Shown here: positions 1 through 6,761 of the stretch, piece by piece
Numbering within the stretch: the first letter of the stretch is position 1
Layout: the number at the start of each line of letters is the position of its first letter
From: an uncultured Actinomycetes bacterium
Lineage (GTDB): Bacteria; Actinomycetota; Actinomycetes; Nanopelagicales; Nanopelagicaceae
Length of the DNA stretch: 12,718 bases
NCBI GenBank assembly: GCA_903899145.1
Contig: CAIUHY010000045.1
Location: forward strand, 1 to 12,718
Reading direction: 5' to 3'
The notes under the pieces: model-generated
The model's database searches: none
What the model was told of the DNA's origin: nothing
Seen by the model: the letters and a program-made list of their open reading frames with translations, nothing else
Translations under genes and position numbers: made by a program

Positions 1-406
1 AGTAACTATTGCACTCATTGCATATGAAGATCATGATGGTTCAATCATTATGGGTTTTCTTGCAGGTATCGTGCTTGACCTATCACCAACATCAAACGGT
101 CCATTTGGTCAATGGGCGCTCATCTTGACCCTTGTGGGATATGTTTTCGCTTCCAACAGAGAATCAATTTTTGATGCTACATCTGCTCCATTAACATTTG
201 TTCTACTCATAGCATTTGGAGTCAGCGCCTCTTTAATATTTTATTTATTTTTTGGGTTGTTACTTGGCGAATCAAATGGATCAATCGGGCGCGATCTGAT
301 TGTCATTATTGGAAATATCATCTGGACGATTATTTTTACACCAATATTTTTACCACTCTTGAGGGTGTTCCAGAAAGCAACCACGGTATCAAGGCAAAGT
401 AAATGA
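1..406 (+). CDS. mreD: Rod shape-determining protein MreD, C-terminal part (5' end outside window)
   Basis: MreD is a small integral membrane protein of the elongasome that works with MreB, MreC, RodA and PBP2 in lateral wall synthesis. The frame is already open at base 2, well before the first internal ATG at 50, so the gene begins upstream of the window and about 134 residues are visible. The stretch GFLAGIVLDLSP followed by GPFGQWAL is the recognisable MreD core. Roughly four hydrophobic segments can be seen, the last two being a long aliphatic stretch around 200-275 and another around 295-370, before a short basic tail (SRQSK). The stop codon overlaps the mrdA start by 4 bases (ATGA), so the two are probably translationally coupled. 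MreD is poorly conserved, so the call rests on the core motif plus the mrdA-rodA context, which agree well. Confidence 0.85.
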   Translation, partial: VTIALIAYEDHDGSIIMGFLAGIVLDLSPTSNGPFGQWALILTLVGYVFASNRESIFDATSAPLTFVLLIAFGVSASLIFYLFFGLLLGESNGSIGRDLIVIIGNIIWTIIFTPIFLPLLRVFQKATTVSRQSK

Positions 407-2490
407 ATAACCGCTCAAGGCTCAACCTTTTTGTAGTTCAAGTATTGGTTGCATCGCTTATGGCAGCAATGCTTGGTCGCTTGTTTTATCTACAAGTGGC
501 AAGTAGCTCTAAGTATCAAAATGCTGCGCTCAGTATCCAAAGTCGCGATGTAATTACTCCAGAAGTTAGGGGAGCGATTGTGGATGACACAGGACTTCCT
601 TTGGCGATAGATCGCCCAGGAATGGTTATTTCAGTTGATCGAAGCCTGCTCGATAAGATGCCAGATAAAGGTGCTGCAGTCTTACAGCGCGTTGGCTCAC
701 TTATGAAGATTGCCTATGGTGATTTATGGATTAGCACCCGACTTTGCGGTGAACTACCTATTGGTCAAAGAACTGGATGTTGGAACGGAACCCGCTTTCA
801 ACCAATCCCAGTTACAAAGGAAGCGACAGAAGCCCAAGCTTTAAAAATCCTAGAGAACTCTGATGTCTACCCAGGAATAAATGCTGCCCCAGTTCCTGTT
901 CGTAGCTATCCCTCACTTGCCGGTGAAAATGCTGCCCACTTACTTGGTTATGTTGGTTCGATAACAGCAGCAGATTTAGCCGATACTAGTAAGCATGTTT
1001 ATCTCAGTGAAGCTATTGGAAAGACTGGTCTTGAGTACGAATACGATAAGTATTTAAAGGGAATACCAGGAATTAAGAAAGTCATTGTCGATCGCACAGA
1101 AAATATCACTCATATTTCGCAGAATAGTGTGCCTGTCCCAGGTAATAACTTAGTAACAAATATCAATGCAAAGCTGCAGGCTGCAACAGAGAAGGCACTG
1201 GCAAGCAGTGTTCTAAATGCACGCTCACAAGGAAATAAAGCAGATTCAGGTGCTGCGATTGTTATGGATGTAAAAACTGGCCACATTCTTGCACTTGCTT
1301 CTTATCCAACATACGACCCAAATATGTGGCAAAAAGGCTTAACAGTCGCTCAAGCAAGAGCTCTATTTAGCGAAGTTGATGGTGTCCCAGCACTTTCTCG
1401 TGCAACAGATGGTGAATATGCACCTGCTTCGGCTTTTAAAGTAGTTTCCGTTGCAGCAGCAGCGCAAGCGGGGTACAACTTAAATGGAAACTATAAGTGC
1501 CCATACACACTGAAGATTGGTAATCAGGATTTTCATAATGATGATACAAAAGTTCAAGGAACTTTCTCGCTTAAAAATGCAATTGCTGTTTCATGCGACA
1601 CAATTTGGTATCAAATTGGATATGACCAGTGGGTGAAAGACGGGGGCCTTCGGCCAGTTAGTAGTCCAAAGGATTACTTCTTTGATGCTGCTGCAGGTTT
1701 TCACATGGGGCAGGCAACAGGAATTGATTTGCCATCAGAAGCATCCGGACGTTTACCTGATCGTGCTTGGAAGCAAGCCTACTACGATTCGAATAAGAAC
1801 TTTTATTGTAATTATCAGAGCAGAGCACGAAAAGCTGATTTGACGCCGTTTCTCATTGCTGTTGCAAAGCAAAACTGTACTGATGGATATATCGTCCGAG
1901 CGGGCGATGCGGTGAACTTTGCTATCGGCCAAGGTGATGGTCTAGTAACGCCACTTCAAATGACTCAGATGTATGCAGCAATTGCCAATGGTGGCACTTT
2001 GTATAAACCAGAAGTTGCACGTGCGATTGTGAAGCCAGATGGAACAATTGTTAAAGAATTTAAGCCTTCAATAAGTGGAACTATTCCGGCTGCCCCCAGC
2101 ACAATTTCTTTTTTGCATGACGCTCTTCGCCAAGTGACGCTGACCGGAACCGCTGCATCAGTTTTTGGGAATTTCCCAGTTGCGGTAAGCGGTAAAACTG
2201 GAACAGGCCAAGTGCAGGGAAGAAATACAAACGGAAGTGCAAAAGATCCAACATCTTGGTTCGCTTCTTTTGCGCCAAGTTCTGCGCCACAATATGCGGT
2301 GGTTATGATGGTAAGCCAAGGTGGTTATGGCGCATCAACATCTGCAGTAGGTGTTAAGGCGATCTACTCTGCTTTATTTGGGGTTGCTGGAGGTAGCGCA
2401 AATCCTAAAGATGCAGTATTTCCTGATGGGGCGCCCCCAACAAATATTCCGAAAATTAACCTAAAAAACGGTACTGTTACTAAACCATGA
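403..2490 (+). CDS. mrdA: Penicillin-binding protein 2 (class B PBP, peptidoglycan DD-transpeptidase of cell elongation)
   Basis: This membrane-anchored transpeptidase cross-links nascent peptidoglycan together with RodA. The protein has 695 residues. A single N-terminal membrane anchor lies at about residues 8-30, followed by the class B dimerisation/pedestal region (about 50-260, including KTGLEYEYDKYLKG near 207-219). The penicillin-binding domain (about 280-660) has all three active-site motifs: S343-A-F-K346 with the acylated serine, S397-C-D399, and K598-T-G600. The GQGDGLVTPLQM stretch near 509 is also typical. Cysteine pairs at 115/126 and 469/492 sit in segments that resemble actinobacterial PBP2 proteins and could form disulphides outside the membrane. 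The block before the catalytic Ser is PASAFK rather than the common PGSTFK; the Ser and Lys are kept. The start overlaps the mreD stop (ATGA), and rodA follows 13 bases downstream, the standard enzyme pair. Confidence 0.95.
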   Translation: MNNRSRLNLFVVQVLVASLMAAMLGRLFYLQVASSSKYQNAALSIQSRDVITPEVRGAIVDDTGLPLAIDRPGMVISVDRSLLDKMPDKGAAVLQRVGSLMKIAYGDLWISTRLCGELPIGQRTGCWNGTRFQPIPVTKEATEAQALKILENSDVYPGINAAPVPVRSYPSLAGENAAHLLGYVGSITAADLADTSKHVYLSEAIGKTGLEYEYDKYLKGIPGIKKVIVDRTENITHISQNSVPVPGNNLVTNINAKLQAATEKALASSVLNARSQGNKADSGAAIVMDVKTGHILALASYPTYDPNMWQKGLTVAQARALFSEVDGVPALSRATDGEYAPASAFKVVSVAAAAQAGYNLNGNYKCPYTLKIGNQDFHNDDTKVQGTFSLKNAIAVSCDTIWYQIGYDQWVKDGGLRPVSSPKDYFFDAAAGFHMGQATGIDLPSEASGRLPDRAWKQAYYDSNKNFYCNYQSRARKADLTPFLIAVAKQNCTDGYIVRAGDAVNFAIGQGDGLVTPLQMTQMYAAIANGGTLYKPEVARAIVKPDGTIVKEFKPSISGTIPAAPSTISFLHDALRQVTLTGTAASVFGNFPVAVSGKTGTGQVQGRNTNGSAKDPTSWFASFAPSSAPQYAVVMMVSQGGYGASTSAVGVKAIYSALFGVAGGSANPKDAVFPDGAPPTNIPKINLKNGTVTKP

Positions 2491-2503
2491 TCCGGGTAAA
2501 TAA

Positions 2504-3655
2504 ATGTCACTAATGAGGCCACGTGCTCGGCGCAATAAGGTAATAAGCAACGTATCTAGCTATGACCGGATATTAACTTTTTCAGTACTTTCGCTTCTTG
2601 CGATTGGAACGATTCTTGTATGGGCAGCTACTCGCTCATGGTTTGCCTCACAAGGGTTAGACCCACAATATTATCTTAAACGACATGTCATCAATATTAT
2701 TATTGGGGCAGCTCTTGCCTATGGAGTAACACTTATTGACTATCGATTAATTCGGGCATACACCCCAATTTTATGGGCGCTTGGAGTTTTAGGTTTAATT
2801 GCAGTTGCGATTCCGGGAGTTGGAAGTACCGTAAATGGATCACGCGCGTGGATTTCACTTCCTGGAGGATTTCAAATCCAACCGGCGGAGCTAGCAAAAA
2901 TTGCAATTATCTTAGGTATCTCACTTTTGCTATCAGATAGTCGGGATGCCAATGCAGATCCAAGTGATTTAGATGTTTTACGTGCACTTGTCATTGCAGG
3001 AATTCCTATGATTATTATTTTACTCCAACCTGATTTTGGCACATTCATTATTATTGGGGCAGCGATTATTGTCATGATTGCAGTTTCCGGAGCGCCTACA
3101 AGATGGGTAGCCGGACTTTTAATTCTTGCGGTAGTTGGTGTATTTGGCGCAGCAAAGACTGGCGTGATGAGTCAATATCAAGTAAAGCGCCTGCAATCAT
3201 TTGTTGATCCTACATCTGACCCTCAGCAAAGCGGCTACCAATTACGACAGTCAAGAATTACTATCGGTTCAGGTGGCTTTCTTGGTCGAGGTTTATTTAA
3301 TGGGCCACAAACAAATGGTCGTTTTGTTCCCGAACAACAGACTGACTTTATTTTCACAGTTGCAGGAGAAGAGACCGGTTTTCTTGGATCTGGACTTATC
3401 CTGATTTTGTATGGGCTTTTCTTCTGGCGTGCATTTGTCATTGCTAAGCGAACAGATGATTTATTTGGACGACTGGTATGTGTCGGAGTAATTGCATGGC
3501 TTGTCTTTCAAATGTTTGAAAACATTGGAATGACAATGGGGCTAATGCCGATGACCGGAGTTCCTTTGCCATTTATCTCTTATGGGGGATCAAGCATGTT
3601 TGCGACCTTGGTTGGGTTTGGACTACTTCAAAATGTCCATGTGAGATCACGCTAA
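2504..3655 (+). CDS. rodA: RodA, SEDS-family peptidoglycan glycosyltransferase (elongasome)
   Basis: RodA polymerises lipid II into glycan strands in complex with PBP2. The 383-residue protein is polytopic, with about ten hydrophobic segments, and has the SEDS landmarks in order: NGSRAWISLP with IQPAELAK (111-132), LLQPDFGT (173-180), GYQLRQSRITIGSGG (244-258), the extracellular PEQQTDFIF block with D281 matching the essential Asp of RodA/FtsW, and the signature MPMTGVPLPFISYGGSS (348-364). Neighbourhood with mrdA favours RodA over FtsW. The start is uncertain. ATG 2504 and ATG 2513 (residue 4) are both possible and neither has a clear Shine-Dalgarno sequence. The second forms a TAATG junction with a tiny ORF that itself overlaps the mrdA stop. 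The difference is only three residues. Confidence 0.93.
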   Translation: MSLMRPRARRNKVISNVSSYDRILTFSVLSLLAIGTILVWAATRSWFASQGLDPQYYLKRHVINIIIGAALAYGVTLIDYRLIRAYTPILWALGVLGLIAVAIPGVGSTVNGSRAWISLPGGFQIQPAELAKIAIILGISLLLSDSRDANADPSDLDVLRALVIAGIPMIIILLQPDFGTFIIIGAAIIVMIAVSGAPTRWVAGLLILAVVGVFGAAKTGVMSQYQVKRLQSFVDPTSDPQQSGYQLRQSRITIGSGGFLGRGLFNGPQTNGRFVPEQQTDFIFTVAGEETGFLGSGLILILYGLFFWRAFVIAKRTDDLFGRLVCVGVIAWLVFQMFENIGMTMGLMPMTGVPLPFISYGGSSMFATLVGFGLLQNVHVRSR

Positions 3656-3834
3656 GGCCTTATTTATAGCTATTACACGCGATTTTATGAGGAATTGGTG
3701 ATTTACCCATCATCTGAGATACTTTTACCTAAGGATTCAGCGCGATATGTCCGCCGCGAAACCGACAGTTTTTGTAGTGAAGCAGGAATAAGAAGAAGTG
3801 CCCAAACGAGTTTTATGTAGAAGAGGATTTTTTT
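3656..3834 (+). other. Non-coding gap between rodA and rne
   Basis: These 179 bases form the longest gene-free stretch in the window and probably hold the rne promoter and leader. I see no tRNA signature, no intrinsic terminator after rodA (no stem followed by a T-run) and no strong promoter. The best promoter-like pair is TTGGTG (3695-3700) with TACTTT (3720-3725), but its 19-base spacer and weak -35 make it doubtful. Two minute ORFs occur: a 14-codon one at 3747-3791 (MSAAKPTVFVVKQE) preceded by AAGGA, and a start-stop ATGTAG at 3815-3820 just before the rne ribosome-binding site. Either could be chance. Confidence 0.5.
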
Positions 3835-6018
3835 ATGGCGCCCGAGCCAAAGAAAGCGCGTAAGCGCGCGAGCAAAGCAATTAAGAAAGATACATCTTCA
3901 GTAAGCGCAATAGATTCTGAAGAAGTAGTCGAAAAATCTTCAAAACGCGTAGCTAAGAAAAGCGTTTCGGAGATCCCAATAGAGCAAGCAGCACCTACTC
4001 GCGCAAAGAAGGCAAGCGCTCCCGTGCCTGTTCCCCATTTCCAAGAAGCCCCTGTTTCAGCACTGCCAAAAAAGAGTGCTGCAAAGAAGGTTGCTGTCGA
4101 AGTTGTAGATGATTCATCTGAAGATAGCGAGAGTAACAATCAACGCCGCCGCCGCCGTCGTGGTGGACGAGGACGGCGTAAATCTGGCACCGTAGGTAGT
4201 GAAGAGAATTCAAATACTTTAGGTGAAGATGGTGAAGAGTTAGATGCTGAATCATTAGAGACAGATGAAACAGACGAAAGTGCTGATGGAACTACACACC
4301 GCCGCCGTCGCCGCCGCCGTGCAAAAGGTGAAGGCGTTACTCCCGGTGAAACTATTGAAGAAGATGGTGTTGTCACAGTTGTAAAGGTTCGTGAACCACG
4401 CTCTGAGCAAGCAACTCGTCCAAGCCGTAATACCCGCGATCGAGGATCACGCAATAATCGTGAACGCCGTGACCGTGATGATAGAGGGCCACGTGATTTC
4501 ACGCGCCGCCGTGGAACAGTTATTACCGAATCAGAATATTTAGCACGCCGTGAGAATGTTGACCGCCAGATGTTAGTTCGTCAGACTGGTGATCGAACAC
4601 AGATCGCTGTTTTAGAAGATAACGTTATGGTCGAGCATTACGTTAACCGAAATAGCAATATTTCATATGTTGGAAACGTTTATCTAGGCCGTGTCCAAAA
4701 TGTACTCCCATCAATGGAAGCTGCATTCGTTGATATTGGTAAGGGTCGCAATGCTGTTCTTTATGCTGGTGAAGTTAACTGGAATGCTGCAGGAATTGCT
4801 GAAGGACAACAACGCAAGATTGAACATGTTCTTAAAACAGGCCAATCTGTATTAGTGCAAGTAACTAAAGATCCAATCGGACAAAAAGGCGCCCGCCTGA
4901 CAAGTCAGATTTCATTGCCAGGTCGTTATTTAGTTTATGTTCCAGGTGGAGCGATGAGCGGAATTAGCCGTCGTCTTCCAGAACAAGAGCGAAGCCGTTT
5001 GAAATCTATTTTAAAGAATTTAATACCTGAAGAAGCGGGTGTAATCATCCGCACGGCTTCAGAAGGTGCAAGTGAAGAAGAGCTTGAGCGAGATGTTATT
5101 CGGCTTAAAGCTCAATGGGATGATATTCACGAGCAGGCCGAAAACCCTTCAACAACCTCCCCATCACTTCTCTACAGTGAGCCAGATTTAACAGTACGTG
5201 TAATCCGAGATATTTTTAATGAAGATTTTCGCCAATTAGTAGTTCAAGGCGACGAGGCTTGGGAAGATATTAATAATTATCTTGGCCATATTGCCCCAGA
5301 ACTCACCGCAAAGATTGAGAAGTGGACAGGATCGCGCGATCTGTTTGGTGAGAACCGTATTGAAGAGCAGTTAGCTAAGGCATTTGATCGCAAGGTTTAC
5401 TTGCCATCCGGAGGATCTCTTGTTATTGATCGCACCGAAGCGATGATCGTTATTGACGTGAACACAGGAAAGTTCATCGGTAAAGGTGGAAACCTTGAAG
5501 AGACCGTAACAAAGAACAACCTAGAAGCAGCAGAGGAAATTGCCCGCCAGCTCCGGTTGCGCGATATGGGTGGAATTATTGTTATTGACTTTATTGATAT
5601 GGCACTTGAATCAAACCGCGATCAAGTACTTCGCCGCTTAGTTGAATGTTTAGGGCGAGATCGCACAAAGCATCAAGTTGCTGAAGTGACTTCATTGGGG
5701 CTCGTTCAGATGACTCGTAAGCGTGTTGGACAAGGACTCATCGAAGCATTCTCAACTACATGTGAATCTTGTGGAGGACGAGGAATTCATATCCACTCAG
5801 AGCCTGTTCGCAAGGTTGCCTTAGAAAAGGATATGGAGCAACGTTATGTTCCATCATCACATGATGATGAGGATGATCCTGCTGAAGAAAATGTATTAGT
5901 AGAAGAACCTATTGGTGAGACCCAATCTGAGAGTTCAGATGAGGTGGAAGAGCCTAAGAAACCAGCAGCGCGTAAGCGTCGCAGGGCAGTAAGCACAGGG
6001 GTAATAACCCCAGTTTGA
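3835..6018 (+). CDS. rne: Ribonuclease E/G family endoribonuclease with charged N-terminal extension
   Basis: This endoribonuclease starts mRNA decay and processes rRNA and tRNA. The protein has 727 residues. Residues 1-230 form a low-complexity extension: Lys/Ala-rich at first, then Arg runs (R104-R109, R156-R162) separated by Glu/Asp/Ser-rich stretches, then an Arg/Asp/Asn-rich segment (189-226). The catalytic core follows: S1 domain from about 265 (NISYVGNVYLGRV), the 5'-sensor/RNase H-like region, and the DNase I-like site with D541 (IDVNTGKFIG) and D585/D588 (VIDFIDM), the Mg2+ ligand positions. The Zn-link C643-x-x-C646 mediates dimerisation in the family. The tail (665-727) is acidic and then basic. 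ATG 3835 is the only usable start: the in-frame codons back to the stop at 3778 include no ATG, GTG or TTG, and AAGAGGA lies 7 bases upstream. rplU follows, the usual order. Confidence 0.95.
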   Translation: MAPEPKKARKRASKAIKKDTSSVSAIDSEEVVEKSSKRVAKKSVSEIPIEQAAPTRAKKASAPVPVPHFQEAPVSALPKKSAAKKVAVEVVDDSSEDSESNNQRRRRRRGGRGRRKSGTVGSEENSNTLGEDGEELDAESLETDETDESADGTTHRRRRRRRAKGEGVTPGETIEEDGVVTVVKVREPRSEQATRPSRNTRDRGSRNNRERRDRDDRGPRDFTRRRGTVITESEYLARRENVDRQMLVRQTGDRTQIAVLEDNVMVEHYVNRNSNISYVGNVYLGRVQNVLPSMEAAFVDIGKGRNAVLYAGEVNWNAAGIAEGQQRKIEHVLKTGQSVLVQVTKDPIGQKGARLTSQISLPGRYLVYVPGGAMSGISRRLPEQERSRLKSILKNLIPEEAGVIIRTASEGASEEELERDVIRLKAQWDDIHEQAENPSTTSPSLLYSEPDLTVRVIRDIFNEDFRQLVVQGDEAWEDINNYLGHIAPELTAKIEKWTGSRDLFGENRIEEQLAKAFDRKVYLPSGGSLVIDRTEAMIVIDVNTGKFIGKGGNLEETVTKNNLEAAEEIARQLRLRDMGGIIVIDFIDMALESNRDQVLRRLVECLGRDRTKHQVAEVTSLGLVQMTRKRVGQGLIEAFSTTCESCGGRGIHIHSEPVRKVALEKDMEQRYVPSSHDDEDDPAEENVLVEEPIGETQSESSDEVEEPKKPAARKRRRAVSTGVITPV

Positions 6019-6044
6019 CCCAATAGGGGGCGAATCCGTACCCT
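6015..6044 (+). promoter_or_regulatory. Probable housekeeping-sigma promoter of rplU-rpmA
   Basis: TTGACC (6015-6020) and TACCCT (6039-6044) are separated by 18 bases and match the -35 and TAnnnT -10 elements of actinobacterial primary-sigma promoters. The -35 box contains the rne stop codon (TGA, 6016-6018). The start of transcription would be near 6050-6052, just ahead of a small hairpin and about 38 bases before rplU. This is pattern-based only; no start site data are available. Confidence 0.55.
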
Positions 6045-6052
6045 TAGCCTCT

Positions 6053-6065
6053 GGCCAAGATGGCC
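6053..6065 (+). promoter_or_regulatory. Small 5' leader hairpin before rplU
   Basis: GGCCA (6053-6057) and TGGCC (6061-6065) are perfect inverted repeats with an AGA loop. If the promoter at 6015-6044 is right, this GC-rich stem would sit at the very 5' end of the rplU mRNA. It could protect the end from decay or take part in ribosomal-protein feedback. A 5-bp stem can occur by chance, so the role is inference. Confidence 0.35.
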
Positions 6066-6075
6066 CGTAAATATT

Positions 6076-6081
6076 AAGGAG
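6076..6081 (+). promoter_or_regulatory. Ribosome-binding site of rplU (supports the GTG start)
   Basis: AAGGAG lies 7 bases before GTG 6089. It fixes this non-ATG codon as the start of bL21, which then begins YAIVKAGG as expected for the family. Confidence 0.8.
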
Positions 6082-6088
6082 CACTACC

Positions 6089-6397
6089 GTGTACGCGATT
6101 GTTAAAGCAGGCGGCCGTCAAGAAAAGGTTGCTGTTGGCGACACGATTACGGTTGATCGCATCGATGCAAAAATTGGTGCGTCAGTAAATTTTGCTGCAC
6201 TTCTCCTTGTTGATGGCGCAACAGTTACGACTGATCCAAAGGCACTTGCTGCCACGAAAGTCACAGGCGAGATTATTGAAGAAACAAAGGGTCCAAAGAT
6301 CGACATCCTTCGCTACAAGAATAAGACCGGCTATCGCCGTCGTTCAGGTTTTCGTTCCCAACTTACGCGCGTGAAGATCACCGCGATAAACAAGTAA
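6089..6397 (+). CDS. rplU: 50S ribosomal protein bL21
   Basis: bL21 is a 23S rRNA-binding protein of the large subunit. The length of 102 residues is normal. Family landmarks are the start [17 protein letters not shown], and the C-terminal block with [17 protein letters not shown] (about 73-89) followed by LTRVKITAI. The family's usual GHR is GFR here, a conservative-looking variant. Translation begins at GTG, supported by AAGGAG at 6076-6081. rpmA follows after 18 bases, and the pair is almost universally linked. It probably has its own promoter at the end of rne and so need not depend on rne transcription. Confidence 0.97.
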   Translation: MYAIVKAGGRQEKVAVGDTITVDRIDAKIGASVNFAALLLVDGATVTTDPKALAATKVTGEIIEETKGPKIDILRYKNKTGYRRRSGFRSQLTRVKITAINK

Positions 6398-6402
6398 TAG
6401 GT

Positions 6403-6408
6403 AGGAGG
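6403..6408 (+). promoter_or_regulatory. Consensus ribosome-binding site of rpmA
   Basis: A perfect AGGAGG sits 7 bases before ATG 6416. Together with the similar site before proB it is the strongest Shine-Dalgarno in the window, in keeping with high expression of a ribosomal protein. Confidence 0.85.
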
Positions 6409-6415
6409 CGAATAA

Positions 6416-6676
6416 ATGGCAAGTAAAAAAGGTGTCTCCTCGACTCGTAACGGTCGCGATTCAAATGCTCAGTACCTTGGTATTAAGCGTTTTGGTGGTC
6501 AGGTTGTGAAGAGTGGTGAAATCTTGGTTCGCCAGTGCGGAACAGTTTTCCACCCAGGACGCAATGTTGGTATTGGTAAAGATGACACACTCTTTGCACT
6601 CGCAAGTGGAGCTGTTGAATTTGGTAAGGCTCGAGGCCGCAAGGTTGTGAATATCGTTCCTGTACCTGTCGCTTAA
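6416..6676 (+). CDS. rpmA: 50S ribosomal protein bL27
   Basis: bL27 sits near the peptidyl-transferase centre, its N-terminal tail reaching towards the tRNA acceptor ends. The 86 residues are normal length. The family block [11 protein letters not shown] (9-19) and the later GDD-type loop (here [17 protein letters not shown]) are intact. The N-terminus is MASKKG; many bacteria have MAHKKG, so residue 3 is Ser rather than His, a minor variant. There is no N-terminal extension of the kind removed by a protease in Firmicutes. The gene closes a two-gene unit with rplU and is followed by a strong intrinsic terminator beginning 17 bases after the stop codon. Confidence 0.97.
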   Translation: MASKKGVSSTRNGRDSNAQYLGIKRFGGQVVKSGEILVRQCGTVFHPGRNVGIGKDDTLFALASGAVEFGKARGRKVVNIVPVPVA

Positions 6677-6706
6677 TACGCGGAATTTTTATGGCGGGTC
6701 CGCGTA
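6677..6706 (+). promoter_or_regulatory. Alternative stem overlapping the rpmA terminator
   Basis: TACGCGG (6677-6683, directly after the rpmA stop codon) is perfectly complementary to CCGCGTA (6700-6706), with a 16-base loop. The right arm covers the last four bases of the terminator's left arm and two bases of its loop, so the two folds exclude each other. It may be an antiterminator-like switch controlling read-through to obg, or chance complementarity in a GC-rich patch. Confidence 0.35.
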
Positions 6707-6724
6707 CTGCGGGCCCGCTTTTTT
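6694..6724 (+). terminator. Rho-independent terminator after rpmA
   Basis: Arms GCGGGTCCGC (6694-6703) and GCGGGCCCGC (6709-6718) form a 10-bp stem with one G-U pair and a GTACT loop, followed at once by six T (6719-6724). This is a textbook intrinsic terminator. It separates the rplU-rpmA unit from obg, which has no obvious promoter in the 37 bases that remain. Confidence 0.9.
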
Positions 6725-6748
6725 ATTGAAAGAGTTTGGCAGAAATGG

Positions 6749-6755
6749 AAGGGAG
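6749..6755 (+). promoter_or_regulatory. Ribosome-binding site fixing the obg start
   Basis: AAGGGAG lies 6 bases before ATG 6762. The open frame extends back to TTG 6726, but that codon has only the terminator upstream and the added residues do not resemble Obg, so ATG 6762 is preferred. A GTG at 6759 immediately before it is an alternative. Confidence 0.75.
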
Positions 6756-6761
6756 TCAGTG

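Noticed and set aside
1438..1440. PASAFK instead of PGSTFK at the PBP2 active site as a possible defect
   Set aside because: The catalytic Ser343 and Lys346 are intact, and the SCD and KTG motifs are normal, so the enzyme should be active.
3653..3662. Perfect 10-base palindrome TAAGGCCTTA at the rodA stop codon
   Set aside because: It has no loop to form a hairpin and no T-run follows. One such palindrome in 12.7 kb is not surprising, so it is neither a terminator nor a supported operator.
3695..3725. Promoter-like pair TTGGTG and TACTTT before rne
   Set aside because: The -35 is weak and the 19-base spacer is long; it is mentioned under the gap but not supported as a promoter.
4144..4320. 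CGC/CGT triplet runs as a repeat array
   Set aside because: They are two short in-frame Arg codon runs inside rne, without the regular repeat-spacer structure of CRISPR or a tandem array.
4140..4502. 120-codon minus-strand open frame rich in Arg, Ser and Pro
   Set aside because: It is the complement of the Arg/Glu codon runs of rne; the biased composition keeps the opposite strand free of stops.
6726..6761. Upstream TTG start for obg adding 12 residues
   Set aside because: It begins two bases after the terminator T-tract with no ribosome-binding site, whereas ATG 6762 has AAGGGAG 6 bases upstream and gives the normal Obg N-terminus.
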